64,000 nt of DNA from JAMQPK01 sp963782595. Lineage in GTDB: Bacteria > Acidobacteriota > Vicinamibacteria > Vicinamibacterales > JAMQPK01. Position numbers and translations under genes: made by a program. The DNA is taken from contig CAWAKJ010000003.1 in NCBI GenBank assembly GCA_963782595.1, positions 620,001-684,000 on the forward strand, written 5' to 3'. Shown here piece by piece: positions 8,616 to 17,474 of the stretch. Under the pieces are notes generated by a model. The model ran no database searches and had not been told where the DNA came from. It was given only the letters and a program-made list of their open reading frames with translations. The first letter of the stretch is position 1, and every line of letters starts with the position of its first letter.

Positions 8616-8625
8616 CCGAGGACCC

Positions 8626-10686
8626 GTGACTGCCAATCCACTGACTGCGCCCTGGCCCGGGCCCTACGGCGGTGTTCCGCCGTGGGATCGGATGTCGCCC
8701 GCACTTTTCCCCGATGCGTTCGAAACCGCGATCGCGGAACAACAACGCGAAATCGACACCATCGCTGCCAATCCCGAACCGCCGGCGTTCGAGAACACGA
8801 TCGCACCGCTGGAGCGCTCGGGGCGGACGCTCGATCGCGTCGAGCGCATGTTCGGTGTCGCGCGCGAGAATGTGACCAACCGCGAGTATCAGGCCCTGGA
8901 GCGAGAGTGGCAGCCGAAGCTGGCTGCGGCCGCCGACGCGATTGTGTTCAATGAGGGTCTGTTCAAACGGATCGAAGCCGTGTACCGGTCGCTGGCGGCG
9001 TCGAATCTCGAGCCGGATCAGATTCGGCTCGTGACGCGCTTGTACCAGTACTTCGTGCGGCGCGGCGCACGGCTCAACACGGTGGAGAAGGCGCGGCTGT
9101 CGGACATCAACCAGGAGCTTGCGGCTCGATTCGCGGAATTCCGCGCGAAGGTGCTGGCCGACGAGAATACCTGGACGGTGCTCGATCGGGAGTCCGATCT
9201 CGCGGGACTTCCTGCCTCGGTGATTGCTGCAGCAAGGACCTCTGCCGAAGAGCGCGGCCTTGCCGGGTCGTGGGCCATCGTCAACACGCGATCGAGCGTC
9301 GATCCGTTCCTGACCTTCTCGTCACGTCGCCATCTTCGCGAAGCCGTCTGGAAGAAGTTCAAGAGCCGCGGCGACAACGGCGACGCGAACGACACCAAAG
9401 CGACTATCGCCGCCATTGTGCGGTTGCGCGCAGAGCGAGCCAGACTGCTGGGATTCAAAAGCCACGCGCACTGGCGCATGCAGGACACGATGGCGGTGGA
9501 TCCAGCGACCGCACAAACCTTCCTACTCAAGGTATGGCCCGCCGTGATCGCACGCGTCAGGCACGAGGTCGCCGACATGCAGGAACTTGCGAACCGCGAG
9601 CAGCCAGGCACGACCATCGAGCCCTGGGACTATCTGTACTTCGCCGAGAAAGTGCGCAAGGCGAAATACGATCTCGACGAAGCCGAGATCAAGCCGTACT
9701 TGCAGCTCGACAACATGGTTGCGGCGGCACTGTGGTCCGCCGAGCGGCGGTTTGGCCTTGCGTTCAAAGAAATCACCGGCACTGTTCCCGTATTCCACCC
9801 CGAGATGCGGGTGTGGGATGTCAGCGACAAGAGCACCGGACGGCATCGCGCCGTGTTTTATCTGGACAACTTCGCGCGCGCCGGGAAGAAGTCTGGCGCC
9901 TGGGCCACCAGCTACCGGACGCAGCATGCGATGGATCAACCGGTCACGTCCATTGCGTCGAACAACAACAACTTCGTGAAAGGCGCGCCCGGCGAGCCGG
10001 TCCTCATCTCGATCGCCGACGCGACGACGCTGTTCCACGAGTTCGGTCACGCGCTGCACAGCATGCTGCAGAACGTCCGTTACCGTAGTCTGGCGATGAC
10101 GCCACGCGACTACGTCGAGCTGCCGTCTCAGTTGAACGAGCGATGGCTCCTGGACCGCGAGCTGCTCGATCGGTTTGCGCGCCACAACGAAACGGGCAAG
10201 CCGATGCCGCAATCGCTCGTCAACAAGATTGAGCAATCCGGCAAGTTCAACCAGGGATATGGCACGCTCGAATACCTCTGTGCGGCGATCGTCGACATGG
10301 ATCTGCATATGCGTCCGGACGGTGTCGAAGACATGGCCGTGTTCGAGCGAGAGGCGCTCGAGCGTATTGGCGGTATGCCGCGCGAGGTCGTGATGCGGCA
10401 CCGGTTGCCGCATTTCGATCATCTGTTCGGTAACGACGGGTACTCTGCGGGCTACTACAGTTATCTCTGGTCGGATGTGATGGCCGCCGACGCCTGGCAG
10501 GCCTTTATCGAGGCTGATGGGGCGTGGGACGCCGAGGTGAACGAGCGGCTGCGCACGCACATCCTCTCCGATGGCAATTCGATCGACCGGGCCGAGGCGT
10601 ATCGGCGATTCCGCGGCCGCGATCCGGAGATTCAAGCGCTTCTCGACGCACGTGGCTTCACCGCTGCTTCCCCCGCTTCCCATTGA
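8626..10686 (+). CDS. M3-family metallopeptidase (peptidyl-dipeptidase Dcp type)
   Basis: A 686-residue cytoplasmic-type zinc peptidase. The thimet-oligopeptidase motif HEFGHALH is at residues 471-478, with the third-ligand helix (YVELPSQLNERWLLD) about 25 residues later. GYSAGYYSYLWSD near the end is the substrate-contact block of Dcp/OpdA enzymes. The GTG at 8626, with GAGGA just before it, gives VTANPLTAPWPGPYGG and fits the family length. The frame upstream overlaps argG. It follows argG by only 10 nt, so co-transcription is likely. Dcp/OpdA-type enzymes take dipeptides or short pieces from peptides during protein turnover. Confidence 0.93.
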   Translation: MTANPLTAPWPGPYGGVPPWDRMSPALFPDAFETAIAEQQREIDTIAANPEPPAFENTIAPLERSGRTLDRVERMFGVARENVTNREYQALEREWQPKLAAAADAIVFNEGLFKRIEAVYRSLAASNLEPDQIRLVTRLYQYFVRRGARLNTVEKARLSDINQELAARFAEFRAKVLADENTWTVLDRESDLAGLPASVIAAARTSAEERGLAGSWAIVNTRSSVDPFLTFSSRRHLREAVWKKFKSRGDNGDANDTKATIAAIVRLRAERARLLGFKSHAHWRMQDTMAVDPATAQTFLLKVWPAVIARVRHEVADMQELANREQPGTTIEPWDYLYFAEKVRKAKYDLDEAEIKPYLQLDNMVAAALWSAERRFGLAFKEITGTVPVFHPEMRVWDVSDKSTGRHRAVFYLDNFARAGKKSGAWATSYRTQHAMDQPVTSIASNNNNFVKGAPGEPVLISIADATTLFHEFGHALHSMLQNVRYRSLAMTPRDYVELPSQLNERWLLDRELLDRFARHNETGKPMPQSLVNKIEQSGKFNQGYGTLEYLCAAIVDMDLHMRPDGVEDMAVFEREALERIGGMPREVVMRHRLPHFDHLFGNDGYSAGYYSYLWSDVMAADAWQAFIEADGAWDAEVNERLRTHILSDGNSIDRAEAYRRFRGRDPEIQALLDARGFTAASPASH

Positions 10687-12931
10687 CGGGCACGTCGCGG
10701 CGATTCGCGACGCACTGGCGCGCAAGCGGGCAGTGGTGCTTGTCGCCTCGCCTGGCGCGGGCAAAACCACGCGCGTCCCGCCGGCGCTCGTCGAAGCAGG
10801 CCCGGTCATCCTGCTGCAGCCGCGGCGGGTGGCGGCTCGCGCGGTGGCCCGGCGCATCGCCCAGGAACGGGGCTGGACCGTCGGCCGCGAAATCGGCTGG
10901 CAGATTCGATTCGAAAAACGCTTCGGCCGCGATACGCGACTGCTCGTCGTCACCGAAGGCATTCTGACGGCACGGCTGCAGCAGGATCCGCTGCTTTCCG
11001 ATTTCGCGACCATCGTCCTCGACGAGTTCCACGAACGGAGCATTCACGCCGATCTCGGTCTCGCGCTGGCACGGCAGGCGTGGCTTGCACGCGACGACCT
11101 CCGCATCGGCGTCATGTCGGCGACGCTCGAGGTCGAGCCCGTCGCCGCCTTCCTGCATGACGCACCCGTCATCCGCGTTCCCGGCGACGCTCATCCTCTC
11201 ACGATCGAATACAGCACGGGCGAACCGCTCGCACAGGCAGCAAGCCGCGTGCTCCCGCGAACGTCCGGGCAGGTGCTGTGCTTTCTGCCGGGCGCCGGCG
11301 AGATCGAGCGTGCACGAGCGGAGTTGGCCAGCCTCGCGGCATCAAGCGGCGTCGAGGTGGTTCCGCTGCATGGATCGCTGGACGGCGAGGCGCAGGATGA
11401 CGCGATCCGTGCGGTCGATCAGCGCCGAATCATCCTGGCCACCAACATCGCGGAGACATCGCTGACCGTGCCGGGTGTGTCGGCCGTCATCGATTCGGGC
11501 ACGGTGAAAGTGGCGCGCTACGACGCCGAGCGCGGCATCGACAGCCTGACGCTCGAGCGCGTGACGGCCGACTCTGCAGACCAGCGTGCGGGCAGGGCGG
11601 CGAGGCTCGGACCCGGCAGCGTCGTTCGCCTGTGGGATGCCAGGGATCGACTTCGTCCTCATCGCGAGCCAGAGATCGCGCGCGTCGATCTTGCCGGACC
11701 TGTTCTCGATCTCCTGGCGTGGGGCGCAGACCCGGAGTCGTTCGAGTGGTTCGAGGCGCCGTCGTCCGATCGAGTGGAAGCGGCGATGCGCCTGCTCCGG
11801 CGGCTCGGCGCAATAGACGCCGACCGTCGCGCGACGCCGCTCGGGCGTCAACTCCAGCGCCTGCCTCTCCACCCCCGCCTCGCACGTATCCTCGTTGACG
11901 GGCGCGGCGCGCCGGAGGTTGCGGCCTTTTGTGCGTCACTCTCGGACCGCGCGCAGGCCGGCTCCCACATTCGGCAGATTGCCGAGGAATTGCAGCGCGC
12001 GGCGAGCGTGGCTCTCGAAGGACACACGGTGCCGCATGTGAGCGATGTCGAGCTTCGCCATGCGCTGTTCGCCGGATACGCCGATCGTCTGGCGAGACGG
12101 CGGCCAAACACGCGCGACCGTTTCGTGCTCGCGTCGGGGCACGGAGCGACATTGCTTCGAGAGGCCGAGATCCCGGACGCGGAGTTCGTCGTGGCGCTCG
12201 ATATCGTGGCGGGAGAGCGGGCGGGCATCAGCGAAGCGAAAATTCGAGCGGCGAGCACCGTTGATGCCGAGTGGATTCAGTCGACATCGACGCTCGTCGA
12301 GCATCGCTTCGATCCGGAAAGCGGCCGTGTGCGCGCCGCACGCGTCGAGCGCTACGATTCGATCGTGCTCAACGAAACGCCGGTCGCCGTCGATGCCGCG
12401 ACGGCCGCCGATCTGTTGCGTGACGAGTGGCTTGCCCGGAGCCACGACGAGCCAACGACCCAGCTGCTGCGCCGGTTGCGGTTTGCGGCCATCGATGTGG
12501 AGTTGTCCGCGCTCGTCCACGACGCGGCAGCGGCGGCGCGCCGCATCGATCAGATCGATCTGGAGGAGCACCTGCCGTTTGCTGTGAAGCGCGCGCTGGC
12601 CGATCGCGCGCCGGCCTCGATCGTGGTTCCGAGCGGACGACCCGCGAAGCTCGACTACGCGGAGGACGGCTCGGTTTCGGCCTCAGTCAAGCTGCAGGAG
12701 CTGTTTGGCCTGGCGACCTCACCGACGATTGGTCCGGAGCGCGTGCCCGTCACGTTTCATCTGCTCGCACCCAACGGCCGCCCGGTACAGACCACTCGCG
12801 ACTTGCGCAGTTTCTGGGAGCGCACCTATCCCGAAGTGCGGAAGGAGCTGAGAGGCCGCTATCCGAAGCACCCGTGGCCGGACGATCCGTGGACGGCACA
12901 GGCCACGCACCGGACGACGCGCAGACGGTGA
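10652..12931 (+). CDS. hrpB: ATP-dependent helicase HrpB
   Basis: A DEAH-box RNA-helicase-like protein of about 759 residues. Walker A is SPGAGKTTR (near residue 30), motif II is DEFHERS, motif III is VMSATLE, and motifs V/VI are ATNIAETSLT and QRAGRAARLGPG. The C-terminal HrpB domain ends in the family-typical YPKHPWPDDPW. The chosen GTG (VASPLLPPLPIDGH) lies inside the end of the M3 peptidase gene, an overlap of 35 nt, which suggests translational coupling. The exact in vivo role of bacterial HrpB is not settled. Confidence 0.95.
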   Translation: MASPLLPPLPIDGHVAAIRDALARKRAVVLVASPGAGKTTRVPPALVEAGPVILLQPRRVAARAVARRIAQERGWTVGREIGWQIRFEKRFGRDTRLLVVTEGILTARLQQDPLLSDFATIVLDEFHERSIHADLGLALARQAWLARDDLRIGVMSATLEVEPVAAFLHDAPVIRVPGDAHPLTIEYSTGEPLAQAASRVLPRTSGQVLCFLPGAGEIERARAELASLAASSGVEVVPLHGSLDGEAQDDAIRAVDQRRIILATNIAETSLTVPGVSAVIDSGTVKVARYDAERGIDSLTLERVTADSADQRAGRAARLGPGSVVRLWDARDRLRPHREPEIARVDLAGPVLDLLAWGADPESFEWFEAPSSDRVEAAMRLLRRLGAIDADRRATPLGRQLQRLPLHPRLARILVDGRGAPEVAAFCASLSDRAQAGSHIRQIAEELQRAASVALEGHTVPHVSDVELRHALFAGYADRLARRRPNTRDRFVLASGHGATLLREAEIPDAEFVVALDIVAGERAGISEAKIRAASTVDAEWIQSTSTLVEHRFDPESGRVRAARVERYDSIVLNETPVAVDAATAADLLRDEWLARSHDEPTTQLLRRLRFAAIDVELSALVHDAAAAARRIDQIDLEEHLPFAVKRALADRAPASIVVPSGRPAKLDYAEDGSVSASVKLQELFGLATSPTIGPERVPVTFHLLAPNGRPVQTTRDLRSFWERTYPEVRKELRGRYPKHPWPDDPWTAQATHRTTRRR

Positions 12932-12936
12932 AAAAG

Positions 12937-12987
12937 GGCTCCGGGAGCCTTTTTCGAATACTCGGGGCGAAAAAGGCTCCCGGAGCC
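12937..12987. repeat. nested palindrome after hrpB (possible bidirectional terminator)
   Basis: GGCTCCGGGAGCC followed by a T-run (12937-12954) is itself a hairpin with a U-tract. It is repeated in inverted orientation at 12968-12987 (GAAAAAGGCTCCCGGAGCC). The outer arms pair over about 20 nt. Position and T-run suggest a terminator for hrpB; the duplication is unusual. Confidence 0.7.
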
Positions 12988-13040
12988 ATTTCATTTGCGG
13001 TATTGTCTGCCATCATTCTCGGTCATCCAAGGAGCTGGTC

Positions 13041-13982
13041 ATGAGACGTTGGTATGCGGCAATGGCGGTCGCCGTTGCGCTCTCGTTTGGTTTGACGTCC
13101 GCCGTGTACACGCAACAGGGTGGCGGAGGTGGCCGTGGAACGCCTCCGCGACAGTGGTGGGTCAACAAAGACAAGGGCGGCCAGTTCGGCAAGAACAAGG
13201 TGCACATCAAGCTGGCCGATCTGAAGGCGCGCCACAAAGGCCAGGCGAACTGGAGCGAAGTCGTCGTCGATGACGAGAACTTCCATTCGACGTACAACCA
13301 GGGACAACCCGGCAGCAAGATTACGCCTCGCATGCGTCCGGACACCCGCGAGTTCTTCGTGATCATCGAAGGAGAAATGCGCTTCACGGTCGAAGGGCAG
13401 CCCGAACCCATCCTGACCAAGCGCGGCTCGGTCGTGAACATCCCGAAAAAGACGAGTTACTCGGCCGAGGTGATCGGGACGGTCCCGGCGCTCTGGGTCG
13501 ATGCCAATCAAGCGAACTTCAAGACGCTGGTGCCGGTCGCCGAGCCGCGTCCCGCGCAGACACCTGGCCACACCATGATGAAGATCGGCATCAATACGAC
13601 GCCTGCGCCGTATGCGGGCAACAACAAGCCGCACTTCAACCTGTGGGATGCCGAGAAGGATCCGAAGTTCGCCGGCCAGAACGTCGTGCAGGACGATCAC
13701 ATGTGGGCGCAGGCGATCTGGGGCTTCGAGAAAAATCTGCCGCCTTACAGTGCGGAGGACAAGGGACACTTCCATGTCGGCACGGCCGAATGGTGGGTCA
13801 TCATGAAAGGGCAGATCCGGCACAACATCGAAACGGTGGGCGATTTCACGTCGAACGAAGGCGACGTCGTCTATGCACCTCCTTCGACGTGGCATGCCAC
13901 CAGATTTGCCGGCCCAGGCCCGTCCTGCCGGCTTGCCATCAGCGGGTATCAGTTCACGGCGCTGTTAGAGCAGCCCCAATAG
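13041..13982 (+). CDS. secreted bicupin protein
   Basis: A 313-residue protein with a signal peptide (MRRWYAAMAVAVALSFGLTSA), then a Gly-rich spacer and two cupin barrels. The first is centred on TREFFVIIEGEMRFTVEG, the second on HFHVGTAEWWVIMKGQIRHNIE with GDVVYAPPSTWHATRF. His and Glu in the second barrel could bind a metal; the first lacks the HxH pair. An RBS (AAGGAG) precedes the ATG. Similar Gly-rich secreted cupins are common in acidobacterial genomes with no known substrate. Two further secreted cupin genes lie at 21.9-23.5 kb. Confidence 0.85.
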   Translation: MRRWYAAMAVAVALSFGLTSAVYTQQGGGGGRGTPPRQWWVNKDKGGQFGKNKVHIKLADLKARHKGQANWSEVVVDDENFHSTYNQGQPGSKITPRMRPDTREFFVIIEGEMRFTVEGQPEPILTKRGSVVNIPKKTSYSAEVIGTVPALWVDANQANFKTLVPVAEPRPAQTPGHTMMKIGINTTPAPYAGNNKPHFNLWDAEKDPKFAGQNVVQDDHMWAQAIWGFEKNLPPYSAEDKGHFHVGTAEWWVIMKGQIRHNIETVGDFTSNEGDVVYAPPSTWHATRFAGPGPSCRLAISGYQFTALLEQPQ

Positions 13983-13992
13983 CGCGAAATTC

Positions 13993-14685
13993 TCAGCTTT
14001 CCAGCTGAGCAGCCGAGAGACAGTAGCCATCGCCATGCACCGTCCGGATGAACTCCGGATGGTGCGGGTCGGGTTCAATCTTCTTGCGCAGCCGCACGAT
14101 GGCGTGATCGACCGAGCGAGTGGTCACGTTCGTGTCCATGTAACCCCAGACTTCCTTCAACAGTTCCTCGCGATGCACGACCTTCTCGCGGCGCTCCGCG
14201 AGATAGCGAAGCAGCTCGAACTCGCGGTGGGTCAGGTGCACCGGCTGGTTGTCGCAACTGGCTCGCTGCGTGCGGAAGTCGATGACGAGCTTGCCGATCA
14301 ACAGCCGCTCGAGCGCCGGGTGCGAGCGGCGCAGAACGGCGTTGATCCGCGCAAGCAGTTCCTGGAGATCGAACGGCTTGGTGATGTAGTCGTCAGCGCC
14401 AAGTTTCAGGCCCTTGAGCTTGTCGGTTTTCTGGCCGCGCGCCGACAGAATGATGATGGGCACCTTACCCGATTGTCGAAGAACCGGGCACAGGTCGAGA
14501 CCGTCGAAATCGGGCAGCGTGAGGTCGAGCACGACCAGATCGGGCGCCGACGCGCGAACGTAGCTGATCGCCGACTTGCCGTCCGCGACCGCTTCGACGC
14601 GATAGCCTTCGAAGATCAGGTTGTCGCGCAGCACGCGCCTGAGTGTCGGATCGTCTTCGACGATGAGGATGCGCTCGGACACCAT
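13993..14685 (-). CDS. OmpR-family response regulator
   Basis: A 230-residue DNA-binding regulator. The receiver domain has the acidic pair E10-D11-D12, phosphoacceptor D54 (VVLDLTLPD) and K103 (YITKPFD). A winged-helix domain follows (LTHREFELLRYLAERREKVV, then RSVDHAIVRLRKKIEPDP). The start is the ATG at 14685, one base after the kinase stop codon, with GGGAG in the kinase 3' end. It should be phosphorylated by the kinase encoded just upstream. Confidence 0.95.
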   Translation of the reverse strand: MVSERILIVEDDPTLRRVLRDNLIFEGYRVEAVADGKSAISYVRASAPDLVVLDLTLPDFDGLDLCPVLRQSGKVPIIILSARGQKTDKLKGLKLGADDYITKPFDLQELLARINAVLRRSHPALERLLIGKLVIDFRTQRASCDNQPVHLTHREFELLRYLAERREKVVHREELLKEVWGYMDTNVTTRSVDHAIVRLRKKIEPDPHHPEFIRTVHGDGYCLSAAQLES

Positions 14686-14686
14686 A

Positions 14687-16357
14687 TCAATCTCCCGCAA
14701 TGGGTAAATATACTTTTGCTGCCGTGCCCTTGCCCAGTTCGCTTTCGAGGGCCAGCGTGCCTTTGTGATCGCTGACGATTCGACTGGCGATCGCCAGGCC
14801 CAGCCCGCTGCCGTCGGCCCGAGCCATGCGGCCCCGCGCGAACTTGCGGCGGACGACGGAGAGCTCGTCAGCGGCGATGCCCATCCCGCGATCCTGGATT
14901 TCGATCATGACGTGCGCGTCTTCTCGCCGCGCCGTGACGCGGATGAACCGCTGGTGCTCGGGCGAGTAACGGATGGCATTGTCCAGGAGGTTGTCGAGCG
15001 TCAGCATCATCGCGGTGCGGTCGGCTCTCACCAGCGGCAGATCGACCGGAATGTCGACTTCGACGTTGAACTGGCGCTCGGACAACGGTTGGCGGAAATT
15101 CTGCAGGACGTCGTCGATGAGCTCGGCTGGAGCGATGGGCTCGAACGAGTAGATGTCGGTGACGTCGGTGACACGCGCGTACGCGAGCAGGTTGTCCACC
15201 AGGCGCGTCAGCCGCCTGGCCTCCTGCATGAGCAGTTCCGCGTAGTCGCGGACGGTTTCGCCGCCGATCGGCCGCCTGGCCAGCGTGTCGGCCATGGCGC
15301 GGATGTTGGCGAGCGGCGTCTTCAGCTCGTGCGTCACCGACGAGACGAAGTCCGAGCGCATGGCCGTCAGCGCTACGCCGGCACGGACGGCGCGGATGGC
15401 GAGGATCAGTCCGAGGGCCAGCGTCAATGCGGCGGCGCCGGCAGCGAGGAGCGCCTCGTCAGCTCCCTGGGCAGCGCCCACCAGCGCAGAATCAGTGGAC
15501 TGGCTCGTGCGAATCGTCCAGGTTCTGACTGCCGGATTCGATCCGAGTGCCACCATGCTCACCGAAGGGTCCAGAAACATCAGCGGGAACTCACGCACGA
15601 GCGCGTGCTGTCCGCCTTCGTGCCCCCAGATTCGCTTGCCTGTGTCGTCGAACACCGCGATATCCAGCGCGCTGCCACGTGTGGCGATCGGCGCCACCTG
15701 CGAGAGGATGTCGGAAAAGTACGACCGGCGGACCCACTCGAGATTGACGGTGAAGCCAATCACCGAGTCCAGCTGCTCTTGCAGCGAATCTGCATACACG
15801 AGCCGGGCGACGATTTGATACGGCTGGTCGCCCAGCGTCATGTCGAACGTGACGTACCTGAAGCGACCGGTGCTGAACGCCTCGACTTTTGGTCTCAGCG
15901 CTTCGGCGCCTGGTGGATTCATGACGAGCGCCACGGGGTACGGGTGCTCCCCGGTCGATTTTGGCATCCACGCAGGGAACCGATTCGATCGGTTGAAAAA
16001 GACGACCCCATGCGGGCTGTTGCGCGCCCAGCTGAAAAACGACTCGGGGTAAGGATAGCGCGCGAATGCCGTGGCAACCTGATCGCTCGTGTCGGTCAAC
16101 GACTCGAGCGACAGTTCTCCCCAGTCGCGGTTGGCCAGCACTCGAGAGTGTGCGCCGCGCATATCGCGTGTGACGGCAGTGAGCAGCAGGTCGGCGCTCT
16201 CTTCGGTGTCGCGAGCGATCAACAGTTCCGAGCTCCGCTGCCATTCGCGCGTCGCCCGATAGCCGAACCCGAGCAGCGTCGCGATGCCGAGGCAGACCGC
16301 CACCGCCAGCAACGCCGTCAGCCAACCGCCCCATGCAATGACGCTTTCGACCTTCAC
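14687..16357 (-). CDS. membrane sensor histidine kinase
   Basis: 556 residues: a TM span near residues 10-30, a periplasmic sensor region of about 265 residues, a second TM near 300-325, then HisKA with H343 (VSSVTHELKTPLANIRA) and a HATPase domain with N-box LDNLLDNAIRYSP, GMGI and GSGLGLAIA. The C-terminus ends VYLPIAGD. It sits between a TAXI binding-protein gene (7 nt upstream) and its response regulator (1 nt downstream), so the three form one operon. The sensor region has no family I can name. Confidence 0.95.
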   Translation of the reverse strand: MKVESVIAWGGWLTALLAVAVCLGIATLLGFGYRATREWQRSSELLIARDTEESADLLLTAVTRDMRGAHSRVLANRDWGELSLESLTDTSDQVATAFARYPYPESFFSWARNSPHGVVFFNRSNRFPAWMPKSTGEHPYPVALVMNPPGAEALRPKVEAFSTGRFRYVTFDMTLGDQPYQIVARLVYADSLQEQLDSVIGFTVNLEWVRRSYFSDILSQVAPIATRGSALDIAVFDDTGKRIWGHEGGQHALVREFPLMFLDPSVSMVALGSNPAVRTWTIRTSQSTDSALVGAAQGADEALLAAGAAALTLALGLILAIRAVRAGVALTAMRSDFVSSVTHELKTPLANIRAMADTLARRPIGGETVRDYAELLMQEARRLTRLVDNLLAYARVTDVTDIYSFEPIAPAELIDDVLQNFRQPLSERQFNVEVDIPVDLPLVRADRTAMMLTLDNLLDNAIRYSPEHQRFIRVTARREDAHVMIEIQDRGMGIAADELSVVRRKFARGRMARADGSGLGLAIASRIVSDHKGTLALESELGKGTAAKVYLPIAGD

Positions 16358-16364
16358 GTGTCGT

Positions 16365-17267
16365 CTACCGTGCGAGCTCTCGCTGCCGGTAATAGCGCGC
16401 AGCGCCGGGATGAAGCGGAACGGGCGTCGCGGGCGCGCGATCCAGGTTCGGAGGGGTCATCGCCGGAAGCGTGGCGAAGTAGGCGTCGAGCAGCGCGTAC
16501 ACGAGGTCTTCGTCGAGGTCGGCCCGGCACACGAGTGCGATGTCGATACCAAGGGTGTGCACGGGGGCTTCCTGGTTCGGATAGGTGCCTGCGGGAATCA
16601 AGGTGCGCTTCAAATATGGATACTGGGTCCGCATTTCCTCGACGATCGGACCGTCGATGTCCATCAGTCGTGCGCCCGCTTTCATGGCTGTGGTCACGGC
16701 CTGGTTGGGAGGGTTGAACATCGCGAACGCCGCGTCGACATCGCTCTGCGCCACCTGCCTCAACATATCAGCGTTCGGAATCTTCTCCGCACGGACCTCC
16801 GAGGACCGTATGCCGTGCGCATGAAGCAGACGTTCGGTGACGAGGGCCGTGGAGCTGCCCGGCGCACCCAAAGACACGTGCAGGCCCGCCAACTCGCGCA
16901 ACGAGCGAGCCTTGACATCCGGTGCGATGAGCAGATGGATGGGGCTGAGCCCTGTGACCGCCATGCCGCGCAACTGATCGAAGCGTCCCTTCATCTCATC
17001 GAGCTGGCCGGCATAGGCGAGATACGCCACGTCCGCCACTGTACCGCTCACGTCAGTCTTACGGTTGCGCAGATCGGTGAGGCTCGTAATCGACGAGCCG
17101 CCTTCGGTGACGACCTGAGCGTGCACGTTCGGAAGCCGCTTGAGCGCAGCTGTGAGCTCGTTGGAGGTATTGCGGGAAAGCCCCAACGTGTGTGATGCCT
17201 GTGGAGTCCCGGATGTGTTCGTGCACGAACACACCGCAAGGCAGAGTCCCACAACAACCAGCCTCAT
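16365..17267 (-). CDS. TAXI-family solute-binding lipoprotein
   Basis: A 300-residue protein starting MRLVVVGLCLAVCSC, with a probable lipidated Cys15. The body is a type II binding-protein fold of the TAXI (TRAP-associated) family: TSNELTAALKRLPNVHAQVV, the repeated polar strand, and GLHVSLGAPGSST in the ligand-binding cleft. TAXI proteins normally feed TRAP-T permeases, but no permease gene is nearby; instead the gene is first in an operon with a histidine kinase and regulator. GGGAGAAATC before the ATG is a good RBS. The open frame extends far upstream through the TonB receptor gene and is spurious there. Confidence 0.9.
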   Translation of the reverse strand: MRLVVVGLCLAVCSCTNTSGTPQASHTLGLSRNTSNELTAALKRLPNVHAQVVTEGGSSITSLTDLRNRKTDVSGTVADVAYLAYAGQLDEMKGRFDQLRGMAVTGLSPIHLLIAPDVKARSLRELAGLHVSLGAPGSSTALVTERLLHAHGIRSSEVRAEKIPNADMLRQVAQSDVDAAFAMFNPPNQAVTTAMKAGARLMDIDGPIVEEMRTQYPYLKRTLIPAGTYPNQEAPVHTLGIDIALVCRADLDEDLVYALLDAYFATLPAMTPPNLDRAPATPVPLHPGAARYYRQRELAR

Positions 17268-17383
17268 CTGATTTCTCCCAAAGTCCGCCCAGAGGTACCG
17301 TCGTACAGATGTACAAGTCTGTCTGCTACGGCTACATAAGACAACAGTCCTATTGCCACGGTGATTGCGTACTGTCAACACAA

Positions 17384-17402
17384 TTGCGACAATTTGCGAC
17401 AA
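17384..17402. promoter_or_regulatory. direct repeat TTGCGACAA x2 in a divergent promoter region
   Basis: TTGCGACAA occurs at 17384 and again at 17394, one helical turn apart, between the divergent TAXI operon and TonB receptor gene. A TATAGT (17423-17428) downstream could be the receptor -10. Spacing suggests a regulator site on one face of the DNA; this is inference. Confidence 0.4.
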
Positions 17403-17474
17403 ATCGCCGCGACGGCGTGGCCTATAGTCGCTCTGAACCACACAATCTGGCGGTAGCTTCCGAAGGAGAGTCCA

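Noticed and set aside
14765..16717. 650-codon plus-strand frame opposite the histidine kinase
   Set aside because: No domain, Arg/His rich, and the kinase on the minus strand has all catalytic motifs.
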